From Clostridiales bacterium UBA1779 (lineage in GTDB: Bacteria; Bacillota; Clostridia; Oscillospirales; CAG-272), in assembly GCA_002314565.1 (NCBI GenBank), contig DCGL01000081.1, positions 1 to 11,928 on the forward strand: a DNA stretch of 11,928 nucleotides, in the 5' to 3' direction. The notes beneath the pieces were generated by a model, which was given only the letters and a program-made list of their open reading frames with translations, was not told the origin of the DNA and did not search any database. Both the position numbers and the translations under genes were made by a program. Below, in pieces: positions 1 to 7,275 of the stretch (position 1 is its first letter; each line of letters opens with the position of its first letter).

Positions 1-1868
1 ACGAAAACACAAAATCCGGCTTTGTAAATGATGTCCGTTCCGGCAGCATAGCCTCAGTCATTCAGGCGGAGTTTGATGCCCATAATCTCGGGCATAATAA
101 CGATGCAGAGTATACGTCTTGGAATAATTCTCTCTTGTTTATGAGAAACATTTTGGATGACCATGAGATTTCCGATGACGCAGATATTGCCATAGAGTTT
201 CAGATCCCTTTGACGGCTAAAAGAGTTGATTTTTTGATAGCGGGAAAGGACGAGAGCGATTCGAATAATGTAGTTGTCATTGAACTGAAGCAATGGGAGG
301 ACAGTGGAATCACCACACGCCCAGATGTTGTGACCGCCTTTACCGGTGGCGCGAATCGGGCCGTTTGCCATCCGTGCTATCAGGCTTATAGTTATGCCAA
401 AATCATTGAGAACTTTAACGAAGAGGTTTATCGTCAAAAGATCGGGATGCGTCCGTGTGCGTATTTGCATAACTATCGGGAAGAAAACCGAAGCCACATT
501 GATAATGAGTTTTATCAGGATGCGATTTCGTTTGCACCAGTCTTTCTTGAGCGGGACACTGAAAATCTTCGGACTTTTATCAAAAAATATGTTAAGAAAA
601 AAGCCAACGAAGATTTGCTCATGAAAATCGATCATGGGAAGCTGAAACCTACGAAGGCTCTTCAGGATTCTTTGGCATCAATGCTGAAAGGGAACCCCGA
701 GTTTTTGCTTATCGACGAGCAGAAAGTTGCCTACGAAACCGTCCGCAGATTAGTGGAGAAAACTACGAGACAAGCGGTTAATCCTGTGACAGCTTCAGAA
801 AAGAACGTCATCATTGTTTCCGGAGGTCCGGGGACCGGAAAATCGGTCGTAGCCATTCAGCTCCTGTGCGACTTGATCGGCAAAGGCTTTAGCGCCAATT
901 ATGTGACGAAGAATGCAGCTCCGCGAAACGTGTATTTTGAAAAGCTGAGACAGAAACAGTACAGTTTAACTTACATCAAGAGCTTGTTTAAGTCCTCCGA
1001 TTCCTTCTGGGATGCGCCTGCAGATGTGGTAGATTGTATTATCGTGGATGAAGCCCATCGGTTAAAGAAAAAGTCTCAGATTTTCCATGGTGAGAACCAG
1101 ATAAAAGAGATAATCAATGCCGGTCGTGTCTCAGTGTTTTTCATAGACGAAGACCAGCGGATTACGACGAAAGATATTGGCTCAAAATCGGAGATTCGGA
1201 AATGGGCTCAGTTCTATGGTGCGAAAGTATTCGAGGGGCCGGAACTTGACTTAGTCTCGCAGTTCAGATGCAATGGAAGTGACGGTTATTTAAACTTTTT
1301 AAATAATCTTCTCGACATTTCAAAGACCGCAAATACTGAATTTGACTATGACTATGAAATCAAGTTATTTGATAGTCCGTCAAAAATGCGGGAAGCTTTG
1401 CGCGAGAAAAATGATGTGAATAACAAAAACCGGATGATAGCAGGTTACTGCTATGAATGGCTGTCAGAAAAAGACCCGAACGGTGACATTTTCGATATCG
1501 AATTGGAAGATGGCTTTAAAGCTAAATGGAACTTTTCAAACAGTCTTTTTGCGATAGATCCAGATTCTTTTGATCAAGTCGGCTGCATTCATACCACACA
1601 AGGATTAGAGTTTGAGTATTGCGGAATCATCATTGGGAAAGACTTACGGTATGAAGCAGGGAAAGTGATTACGGACCAAACGAAAGAGGCCTTAAGCGAT
1701 AAATCATCCGGAATCCGCTCCTGTAAAGATGCTGCCTTAGCAGACAAACTTATTCGGAACACGTATAAAACGCTTCTGTCTAGAGGGCAGAAGGGCTGTT
1801 ATATCTACTGCGAAGATAAGCCGCTGCTACGGCATATGAGCGAGATGCTTAAGATAGAGATATCGTAA
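1..1868 (+). CDS. DUF2075 family nuclease-like/helicase protein, 5' partial
   Basis: Likely a nucleic-acid-dependent ATPase or helicase of the DUF2075 (Schlafen group 3-like) family. The frame is open to the window edge: the first whole codon is at 3, and the translation from there (ENTKSGFVNDVRSGSIA...) resembles the usual N-terminus of this family. The true start is therefore outside the window, and a TTG at 135 or ATG at 141 would wrongly shorten the protein. Domains in order: a PD-(D/E)XK-like nuclease fold with Asp at 228-230 and E-L-K at 282-290; Walker A GGPGTGKS at 822-845; Walker B DEAH at 1047-1058; a motif around SQFRCNGSDGYLNFL near 1257-1300; the HTTQGLEFEYCG motif near 1590; and the C-terminal LSRGQKGCYIYCED motif near 1776-1817. 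All core ATPase motifs look intact. A DUF2971 gene follows after 35 bases on the same strand, so the two probably share a transcript. Family assignment is firm; a role in phage defence is only inference. Confidence 0.9.
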   Translation, partial: ENTKSGFVNDVRSGSIASVIQAEFDAHNLGHNNDAEYTSWNNSLLFMRNILDDHEISDDADIAIEFQIPLTAKRVDFLIAGKDESDSNNVVVIELKQWEDSGITTRPDVVTAFTGGANRAVCHPCYQAYSYAKIIENFNEEVYRQKIGMRPCAYLHNYREENRSHIDNEFYQDAISFAPVFLERDTENLRTFIKKYVKKKANEDLLMKIDHGKLKPTKALQDSLASMLKGNPEFLLIDEQKVAYETVRRLVEKTTRQAVNPVTASEKNVIIVSGGPGTGKSVVAIQLLCDLIGKGFSANYVTKNAAPRNVYFEKLRQKQYSLTYIKSLFKSSDSFWDAPADVVDCIIVDEAHRLKKKSQIFHGENQIKEIINAGRVSVFFIDEDQRITTKDIGSKSEIRKWAQFYGAKVFEGPELDLVSQFRCNGSDGYLNFLNNLLDISKTANTEFDYDYEIKLFDSPSKMREALREKNDVNNKNRMIAGYCYEWLSEKDPNGDIFDIELEDGFKAKWNFSNSLFAIDPDSFDQVGCIHTTQGLEFEYCGIIIGKDLRYEAGKVITDQTKEALSDKSSGIRSCKDAALADKLIRNTYKTLLSRGQKGCYIYCEDKPLLRHMSEMLKIEIS

Positions 1869-1903
1869 CATTATTGCGGATTAAAGATTCTTTAGGGGAA
1901 GTT

Positions 1904-2821
1904 ATGAGTATTATTAGTTATCCTGTTGTGGATCAAAAGCTGTATAGATATCGACCTGTTTTTGAAAAAAACGCTGATAGTCTGAAATATCTTTTAGATG
2001 AGATCAAAACTGGGTATATTTATCTAGCAGATCCGGATAGTTTTAATGATCCTTTTGAAACCCAATATATTTCCTCTGATTTAAGAGCAGTCAAGTATGG
2101 TTATAAGTCTTTAATTAGAACCGTTCGAGAGATTACTTCAAATGTGTCAGGCTTAGAGGATCATATCTATGATTGCATCAAAGATGATATTGTTGGTGAT
2201 AAAATCTACTTGAGAGATTTTATTAGCAAAACATTGGAAACTGCTAAAGATTTTTGCCCGAGAATCAGAGATGAAAAGGATTATTATAATAGATTGGTAA
2301 GGAATACCAAAACTCCAAGTGCCGCTAGAATAAAAGGCTTAAGAGTTGCTTCTTTCTCTGAGACTTATCGGTCTGCTTCAATGTGGGCATATTATGCCAA
2401 TAGCCATCGTGGAGTATGTCTGGAATATGATTTTTCTCGGTTAGATAAAGATAGTGACATATTGGCTAGAAACATGTATAAAGTCTCTTATTCAACCACT
2501 ATCCCGGAAAATAAGTTTGGGAGAATCTATTCTCCGACAGTGAAGGGAGTAGAGTGGGCACATGAAAGAGAATGGCGTTTCATAGCCAATGAGAATGATG
2601 CTGGGCTGTCTATCAAAGATGGTAAGCCTTTCCTGTATGCCCCTTATCTGAGTGGAGTTTATTTTGGATGCAAACTTGACAAGAAATATCAATCAAAAAT
2701 CATGAAAGAGATTATTTCGGATTGCTATAATAAAAGAGTAAACATATATAGAGTATCTCCCTGTGCTGATGACTATGAGTTTGATAGAAGTTTAGTGTTT
2801 GGTACGGCAGAGTATGTATAG
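1904..2821 (+). CDS. DUF2971 domain protein
   Basis: A 305-residue protein of the DUF2971 family, whose biochemical function is not established. Family hallmarks are visible: LYRYRPV and a following YLADPDSFNDPFE near the N-terminus, a central SFSETYRSASMWAYYANSHRG block followed by VCLEYDF, and WAHEREWRFIA towards the C-terminus. There is no signal peptide or membrane segment, so it is probably cytoplasmic. The start is set by AGGGGAA at 1894-1900 ahead of ATG 1904; an in-frame TTG at 1874 would give 10 more residues but has no ribosome binding site. It lies 35 bases after the DUF2075 gene with no terminator between, suggesting a two-gene operon, and it ends 38 bases before a strong terminator hairpin. 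The gene is AT-rich compared with the lipoprotein gene downstream, which fits separate ancestry. Family call is confident; the function is unknown. Confidence 0.88.
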   Translation: MSIISYPVVDQKLYRYRPVFEKNADSLKYLLDEIKTGYIYLADPDSFNDPFETQYISSDLRAVKYGYKSLIRTVREITSNVSGLEDHIYDCIKDDIVGDKIYLRDFISKTLETAKDFCPRIRDEKDYYNRLVRNTKTPSAARIKGLRVASFSETYRSASMWAYYANSHRGVCLEYDFSRLDKDSDILARNMYKVSYSTTIPENKFGRIYSPTVKGVEWAHEREWRFIANENDAGLSIKDGKPFLYAPYLSGVYFGCKLDKKYQSKIMKEIISDCYNKRVNIYRVSPCADDYEFDRSLVFGTAEYV

Positions 2822-2859
2822 ACACAAGGTCACCGAATATTCTCTAAAATCCCCCCTTT

Positions 2860-2910
2860 CCGTCCTCGATTATTCTGACTTCGAGAATAATCGAGGACGG
2901 CTTATTTTCC
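2860..2910 (+). terminator. Rho-independent terminator after the DUF2075-DUF2971 unit
   Basis: CCGTCCTCGATTATTCT at 2860-2876 pairs perfectly with 2884-2900 across a 7-base loop, GACTTCG. A T-rich tract (TTATTTTCC) follows. The 17-bp perfect stem is long for a terminator, and the tail is only moderately T-rich, but the position just after the operon end supports the call. Confidence 0.75.
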
Positions 2911-3007
2911 CCTTTTTGCCCGCAAATTTCGCCTTCCAGGACTTTATAGGGCATCTCAGAAACGGAGACTGTATAAAAATCATTTTTATTCTTCCCATAC
3001 AAATCCT

Positions 3008-3034
3008 TTGAAAACCTCAAAACTGTGGTATAAT
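3008..3034 (+). promoter_or_regulatory. Promoter of the lipoprotein gene
   Basis: An extended -10, TGG-TATAAT, lies at 3026-3034. TTGAAA at 3008-3013 is a -35 candidate, although the 15-base spacer is short; the extended -10 may compensate. Transcription would give a leader of about 110 bases holding a 7-bp hairpin (GCTTATA 3056-3062 with TATAAGC 3073-3079) and an AT-rich stretch up to the ribosome binding site AGAAAGG at 3135-3141. The 2822-3150 gap otherwise holds only the upstream terminator and an ATAAAAAT/ATTTTTAT palindrome at 2973-2989. Confidence 0.65.
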
Positions 3035-3150
3035 AAATAAGTTCACGAGGAGCTGGCTTATAACCAAACGAGTATAAGCAACTTTATGTTTTATTATATT
3101 ATTAAGCTATTATTCCATTATTTCATTATTTCTCAGAAAGGCCCCTTACC

Positions 3151-4809
3151 ATGAAAAAACTACTTACCATCCTCCTTTGCCTCACCCTCCTTCTCCTCCC
3201 GTCCTGCACCTCCCCGCAGGACCCGACCTCACCCACCGAGTCCGAAACCTCGGCCCCCGTTGCTGACACCGGCCGGCTGACGCTGGCTGCCCTTGAGGAA
3301 GCTGCCACGCGGGAAGAACTGGCTGCGCTGATCGGCGTGAACAATGTGGACGAGATGGAGCAGATGCTCGTTTATTTGAAGCATTTTTATGATCTTCTGC
3401 CGAATGAAGGCGACCCGACGGAGCCGGTCACGGAGTGGGCGAAGCGGGAGGACGGCGTGCCGTATCTGACGCTGAAGCAGGCGAAGTCAATGGTCCAGGC
3501 CCAAGTGGTCACGACGGGGAATTGGATGGAATTCATCGTGCCGAAGCTGGATGAGGACTCGGGAATGGTCGAAATCGCCTATCGGGACGGCGTTTACTTT
3601 AATGAGGAACCGCGCATCTGCCTGACGAATCAGATTACCGGTGAGGAGTTTGAATACGATGGCTGGTATTGGCCGGAGGAGATTATCTGCGCGGACGGCG
3701 AATTTTTTATGGTCACTTATGACGAGAGCCGGGTTGAGCATTTGCTTCCGCTAAGTGAAGAGAATTACATCTGCACATTCGCGGACGCGGTGGCTTATTC
3801 GTATGAACTGCCGCGGGAGCTCTGCTATGTGGATACGTGGGAAGTCACGGAATCCGGGACGGTCTACCGCCCGGCGAACGATGAAGAATGGGCCGAGAAG
3901 CAATGCTTCGTGATGGTCCAGTACGGCGCGACCGCCGATGACATCTGCCTCGTAGGATACGCAGGCTTCGGAAACTATGCCTATACCTGTTCGGACGCGG
4001 AGCTTTTCCCGGATAACGAGAAAAAGCCGGTCGAGATTAAGGATGCTCGCGCATTGACACTCGAAAAGCTGAAAGCCCTTAAGACCCGCGAGGAGCTTGC
4101 TGCGCTGATCGGCGTGGCGGACGCGTCCACCTTAAAGCAGAAGCTCACTTATCTCGAAAATTATTATGAGAATTCGCTTTCTGCGGACGAAACCCTGGAT
4201 ACGAGTAAAGAGTGGGGCACCACCAGCGATGGTTACCTTTTTATGACAGTCGCGCAGGTGAAGGCGCTCGTGACGCCGACCATCATTACCACGGAGAATT
4301 GGAAGGAATACATCCTGCCGCACATGGAGCCTTACATCTACTGCTACTACGATTCGGACGGAAATGAGGTTACGGAGATCCGCGAACAGCCGGACATCTC
4401 TTTCGCGGAGAGCGTTTATCCGTCCTCAGACGCCTACCTGATTTTAAAGAATGCGAAAACCGGGCAGGTGCTGAAGTTCGAAGGCAATGATTGGCCGGAA
4501 TATGTCACACTCGAAGACGGAAAATACTATGTTTCCTCGTATGATGCGGATGGAAACAGCACGACAGTGGAGTTCGATCCTGCGAACTATAGCTGCATCT
4601 ATGCGGACGCAGTCGTCTACTCTTATGAGATCCCGGAGGAGCTTCTCTATGTCGAGTGTTACGATGAAAAAACGTCGTATTGGATAACCGTGCCGATGAA
4701 GGGCTACGAGGGCGACGAGACGCCGTTCGTGAAGGTAAAGGTCCGCGAGGGCGAGTTCGGCGTCCGGAATTACGGATATAAGTCGCTCGGAAAAGTGCTT
4801 ACGGAATAA
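3151..4809 (+). CDS. Lipoprotein with two tandem copies of an unknown domain
   Basis: A 552-residue predicted lipoprotein, anchored on the outer face of the cytoplasmic membrane. The N-terminus MKKLLTILLCLTLLLLPSC is a short lipoprotein signal; Cys19 is the expected lipidated residue and is followed by a Ser/Thr/Pro-rich linker to about residue 42. The rest is a domain of about 250 residues present twice, offset by about 259 residues. Matching landmarks are TREELAALIGV (53-63 and 312-322), TTGNWMEFIVP with TTENWKEYILP, YDGWYWPEEI with FEGNDWPEYV, and ADAVAYSYELPRELCYV with ADAVVYSYEIPEELLYV. No enzyme motif is recognised, and the domain is not one I can name. AGAAAGG at 3135-3141 sets the ATG. 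Codon use is GC-richer than in the upstream DUF2971 gene. It may bind a ligand or partner at the surface, but that is a guess. Confidence 0.85.
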   Translation: MKKLLTILLCLTLLLLPSCTSPQDPTSPTESETSAPVADTGRLTLAALEEAATREELAALIGVNNVDEMEQMLVYLKHFYDLLPNEGDPTEPVTEWAKREDGVPYLTLKQAKSMVQAQVVTTGNWMEFIVPKLDEDSGMVEIAYRDGVYFNEEPRICLTNQITGEEFEYDGWYWPEEIICADGEFFMVTYDESRVEHLLPLSEENYICTFADAVAYSYELPRELCYVDTWEVTESGTVYRPANDEEWAEKQCFVMVQYGATADDICLVGYAGFGNYAYTCSDAELFPDNEKKPVEIKDARALTLEKLKALKTREELAALIGVADASTLKQKLTYLENYYENSLSADETLDTSKEWGTTSDGYLFMTVAQVKALVTPTIITTENWKEYILPHMEPYIYCYYDSDGNEVTEIREQPDISFAESVYPSSDAYLILKNAKTGQVLKFEGNDWPEYVTLEDGKYYVSSYDADGNSTTVEFDPANYSCIYADAVVYSYEIPEELLYVECYDEKTSYWITVPMKGYEGDETPFVKVKVREGEFGVRNYGYKSLGKVLTE

Positions 4810-4846
4810 ACGAGCAGAAAGTGCTTGGCTTGATAACTATAATCCT

Positions 4847-5740
4847 ATGAGAATTCTTTATCGCTTCGGCTTTAACCAAAACCATACAAAACTCCTTGAG
4901 TTTCTGGACAAATCCCGCGTCCCGTACACGGTGGACGGTATCATTGCGTACACGGAGATGTATGCGGATGAGAGCAGCTTTCGGGCAGTTTTCGAACGGA
5001 TGAAAAACGAGCAGGCGGTGATCACCGACCGTGCTATTTTCACGGAAGAAGAGCTCGAGACGGCTGAGTGGCTCGCGGTTTCGTCGGAGTGGGTCACGCA
5101 GTACCCGGAGCCGAAGGAAAACATGGACTATGTCTATCAGACCTACGATACAGCTTCGTACTGCGCGGGGCGCCCGCCGAAGTTTTACTGCCGGCAGGGG
5201 CTTACGCAGAAGGCGGATTTCGTCGTGAAGAAAGCGCCGAACTGGAGTACGCGTGCGTTCTGCCGCTTGAACTGGGTCGGAGACGAGCTGTTCCTCTCGG
5301 ATAAAGCGAAAGAGAAGCTTTCCGAAAGCGGACTTAAAGGCTTCTCCTTCCGCCCGGTGCTGAAGCCGAGCCATGTACCGCACGGGAACTTGAAGACGGT
5401 CCATGCACCGCACGGGAACTTGAATACGGGCGATGAGCCGCATGCGGATTTCTCTCAGCTTTTCATCGAAAACATCGCAGAAATCGGCCTTTCCGCGTCA
5501 TCCGTGCAGCATGAATATGTCTGCCCGGACTGCGGCCGGAAGAAGGTTATGCTAAATTCAGGCTTCCTCGAAGTTACTTCGGAGAACCTCCGTAACGCGG
5601 CCGCGGACATCGTGAAATCTGCGGAGAAGATCGGCGGAATCGGCTGCGATTCATTGATTCTGATTTCCGCGCGATTCTTCCGGTTCCTACGGGAAAACCG
5701 GCTCGACAGCGGGCTCGTGTTCACCCCGGTGAAATTTTAA
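4847..5740 (+). CDS. Hypothetical protein with CPDCG motif and repeated C-terminal module
   Basis: A 297-residue protein I do not recognise. Two similar stretches can be seen: one near residues 146-171 (WVGDELFLSDKAKEKL...GFSFRPV) and one at the C-terminus (CDSLILISARFFRFLRENR...GLVFTPV). Both read as a beta strand, Ser, an amphipathic helix and an F-x-P-V ending. Between them lie a 30-bp tandem repeat coding for PHGNL units and a single CPDCG knuckle near residue 226, half of a usual zinc ribbon. The pattern loosely recalls the CXXCG-motif and immunity-type proteins found near polymorphic toxins, but the likeness is weak. No Shine-Dalgarno sequence precedes ATG 4847; a TATAAT at 4838-4843 abuts the start without a placed -35, so coupling to the lipoprotein gene 37 bases upstream or an unusual start is possible. 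Cytoplasmic by sequence. The function is unknown. Confidence 0.75.
   Translation: MRILYRFGFNQNHTKLLEFLDKSRVPYTVDGIIAYTEMYADESSFRAVFERMKNEQAVITDRAIFTEEELETAEWLAVSSEWVTQYPEPKENMDYVYQTYDTASYCAGRPPKFYCRQGLTQKADFVVKKAPNWSTRAFCRLNWVGDELFLSDKAKEKLSESGLKGFSFRPVLKPSHVPHGNLKTVHAPHGNLNTGDEPHADFSQLFIENIAEIGLSASSVQHEYVCPDCGRKKVMLNSGFLEVTSENLRNAAADIVKSAEKIGGIGCDSLILISARFFRFLRENRLDSGLVFTPVKF
5371..5452 (+). repeat. 30-bp in-frame tandem repeat, about 2.7 copies
   Basis: Units start at 5371, 5401 and 5431. The first two differ at 3 of 30 positions; the third is diverged and partial. Each unit adds ten residues with the core PHGNL (VPHGNLKT, APHGNLNT, EPHADF). Because the period is a multiple of three, copy number can change without breaking the frame. 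Confidence 0.9.
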
Positions 5741-5757
5741 ATAAGTCGACAAAAGAA

Positions 5758-5786
5758 CTGCCCGGTGAAATACCCGGGCAGGTTTT
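5758..5786. terminator. Terminator, probably bidirectional
   Basis: CTGCCCGG at 5758-5765 pairs with CCGGGCAG at 5774-5781 around an 8-base loop. On the + strand GTTTT follows and closes the lipoprotein/CPDCG unit. On the - strand the hairpin is followed by TTCTTTTG, so it could also stop readthrough from the convergent CoiA-like gene, which has no nearer terminator. Confidence 0.7.
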
Positions 5787-5802
5787 AAACAGGAGGCATG
5801 CT

Positions 5803-5889
5803 TTGGCAGATCACTACAAGTCATGGAGTGATTTGAAAAAGTGGCTGGAAGACACGCTGTGCGCATTCCCTGTTTCATTTTTGTTCGGC
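5803..5889 (+). pseudogene. 5' stub of a disrupted gene
   Basis: A near-ideal ribosome binding site, AGGAGG at 5791-5796, lies 6 bases ahead of TTG 5803. The first 20 or so codons read ADHYKSWSDLKKWLEDTLC, a plausible soluble protein start. After about 5863 the translation becomes hydrophobic and soon runs antisense through the end of the convergent CoiA-like gene, where the frame stays open by chance to 6102. The most economical reading is a gene whose 5' end survives and whose remainder was lost when the CoiA-like gene arrived. A short functional peptide or a chimeric 99-residue protein is possible but less likely. The original family is not identified with confidence. Confidence 0.45.
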
Positions 5890-7035
5890 CTAGATCTCTC
5901 TATAATTTACTTTTCCACTGATTTGGCAGTCAATGCAGTAGAAGTGTTTTGTCTTTTTCCCCCATTTTACATCATCTTTATCCTTTTCTTGTTTACAACA
6001 AAAGCAGGTTCGCATTTTCCGACCTGGCGAAGGCTTCTTTTGAATCCGCTTCGATTGTTCCCATTCTTGGAATTTTTCGTTTTCAATACGCTTATTCTCT
6101 AATCTGGTCTGTTCAGCTTTCCTTTCCGCTTCCGCCTGCCGCTTTTGTTCTTCTAGCAGCTTTTTCTGTCGTTCCTCCGCGTCTTTCTTCTCTTGTTCCT
6201 CTTTTTGTTTCATATAGTTCTCATGCGCCAAACGTTCTCGTTCTTGTCGTTCGGCAGCTATGCGCTCTTCCTCAGACCGTTTTTCAGCACGTTCCTCATT
6301 GATTCTTTGTATTTCCTTTTCTACAGAAGGGCTATATAACCAGGAACAGATTCCTTCAGCGCACAAAAGCTTTCTTAGATCACTTGTAGTGGAAGATTTG
6401 ATTTCATTGCCATATTCGTTCAAATTGATCTCTATCGTAGCGATATCTTCATAAGGTTTTGCGATAAAATCTTTACATATGGTCTTCGGCGGTTTAATGA
6501 CAAAGGCGAGTCGTTTACCCTTAAAGTGGGCGATTAATGCTGACGGCCGCTTGTTTTTTTCTACAATGAGGTCACATGATTCGAAAGATTGAAAAAAGGC
6601 CTCATGAATGAATCTATAATGCATACCAGGCTCTTTCCCATATGTTATTCTGCTAGACCCGGGAGCACCATCGATAGAAAGCGGCCTGGTTCCGACATAA
6701 AAAGAGATGCCAAGTTCAGGAATAGGGAATTGTTCTCCCGAGGAAAGAAACTCTTTAATAAACGAGTACAATCCTGTCAAATATGCGGAAATCTGATCAC
6801 AACCCTCGCCGGTATGAGCGAAATGGTGGATACGTTTTTCCCCAAGTCGTGCTTCAAAGCGATCATGACAGAAAGGACATACACTATTGCAAGACAGGCC
6901 ATGCTCATCGTCATTTAAGTCAGAAATGGTGATTATTCTCCCATCACGAAGCGCAAATGGGTTTTTCACGTCAGAATAGATTTTTTCTTCGAGCAGATTT
7001 AACGACTCATTAAACTGGATTACTTTTTCGGCCAT
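5890..7035 (-). CDS. CoiA-like protein with degenerate nuclease core, coiled coil and C-terminal zinc ribbon
   Basis: A 381-residue protein resembling the competence CoiA-like family. Residues 49-79 carry the family's zinc motif (C49, C53-x-x-C56, then RIHHFAH at 69-75 and C79). Residues 140-235 match the PD-(D/E)XK nuclease layout of these proteins, but the usual Pro-Asp is Pro-Ser (P164-S165) and the usual I/V-E-I strand reads AFVIK with Val179 where Glu is expected, so it is probably catalytically dead. Residues 238-330 are a Glu/Lys/Arg/Gln-rich coiled coil. Residues 344-370 form a four-cysteine ribbon (C344-x-x-C347 and C367-x-x-C370). The start at 7035 follows GGGAGGGAG on the - strand at a good distance. 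It has its own promoter and faces away from the Hint gene. It is AT-rich. Possible roles are nucleic-acid binding or scaffolding; both are inferences. Confidence 0.8.
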   Translation of the reverse strand: MAEKVIQFNESLNLLEEKIYSDVKNPFALRDGRIITISDLNDDEHGLSCNSVCPFCHDRFEARLGEKRIHHFAHTGEGCDQISAYLTGLYSFIKEFLSSGEQFPIPELGISFYVGTRPLSIDGAPGSSRITYGKEPGMHYRFIHEAFFQSFESCDLIVEKNKRPSALIAHFKGKRLAFVIKPPKTICKDFIAKPYEDIATIEINLNEYGNEIKSSTTSDLRKLLCAEGICSWLYSPSVEKEIQRINEERAEKRSEEERIAAERQERERLAHENYMKQKEEQEKKDAEERQKKLLEEQKRQAEAERKAEQTRLENKRIENEKFQEWEQSKRIQKKPSPGRKMRTCFCCKQEKDKDDVKWGKKTKHFYCIDCQISGKVNYREI

Positions 7036-7050
7036 TGGTTTCTCCCTCCC

Positions 7051-7078
7051 ATGGAAGCCAGAAAGAGGCGACTTCCAT
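7051..7078 (-). other. Leader hairpin just upstream of the CoiA-like gene
   Basis: ATGGAAG at 7051-7057 pairs with CTTCCAT at 7072-7078, with further CC/GG pairing inside (7058-7059 with 7067-7068). It sits directly before the ribosome binding site at 7042-7050 in the - strand leader, so it could affect translation. No known riboswitch class is recognised. Confidence 0.35.
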
Positions 7079-7152
7079 AATAACTAGTGGCATTGTTCAA
7101 CTTTCCCGTCTGGTTTTTGTTAAACATTGTTTCTGAAAAGTCCGTTTATTCT

Positions 7153-7181
7153 ATTATAGCATCTTCAGAAAGATTATGAAA
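7153..7181 (-). promoter_or_regulatory. Promoter of the CoiA-like gene
   Basis: On the - strand TGC-TATAAT occupies 7161-7153, an extended -10 with a perfect hexamer. A weak -35 (TTTCAT) lies at 7181-7176 with a 17-base spacer. It gives a leader of about 110 bases and fires divergently from the Hint-gene promoter. Confidence 0.6.
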
Positions 7182-7194
7182 TGTTTGTGTATTA

Positions 7195-7223
7195 TTGAAA
7201 ATCACCACATTTTGTGGTAAAAT
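7195..7223 (+). promoter_or_regulatory. Promoter of the Hint gene
   Basis: TTGAAA at 7195-7200, a 17-base spacer, and TGG-TAAAAT ending at 7223 make a near-consensus extended -10 promoter. The TTG of the -35 hexamer is in frame with the gene and could be mistaken for its start codon. Confidence 0.75.
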
Positions 7224-7275
7224 CCTTGTCGGAATAAGATGTGACCCGATGATATTGTGTTTTAAGGAGTTTGAT

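Noticed and set aside
54..635. Reading frame of 193 codons on the - strand
   Set aside because: It is antisense to the well-supported helicase gene, has no ribosome binding site and shows no family likeness.
1874..1903. TTG 1874 as start of the DUF2971 gene
   Set aside because: No ribosome binding site before it; ATG 1904 has AGGGGAA at the right distance and gives the usual N-terminus.
2973..2989. ATAAAAAT/ATTTTTAT palindrome upstream of the lipoprotein promoter
   Set aside because: AT-only palindromes of this size are common by chance in such DNA; no other sign of an operator.
4799..5443. 214-codon - strand frame across the CPDCG gene
   Set aside because: Low-complexity Arg/Leu-rich shadow of a GC-rich gene; the repeated IQVPVRCMDRLQVPVRYM part only mirrors the 30-bp repeat.
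5949..6918. Several + strand frames inside the CoiA-like gene
   Set aside because: Antisense shadows without ribosome binding sites, while the - strand frame has clear domains and its own promoter.
7195..7275. Extending the Hint protein to TTG 7195
   Set aside because: This TTG is part of a TTGAAA -35 box and the interval holds the promoter; TTG 7276 has AAGGAG at 6 bases.
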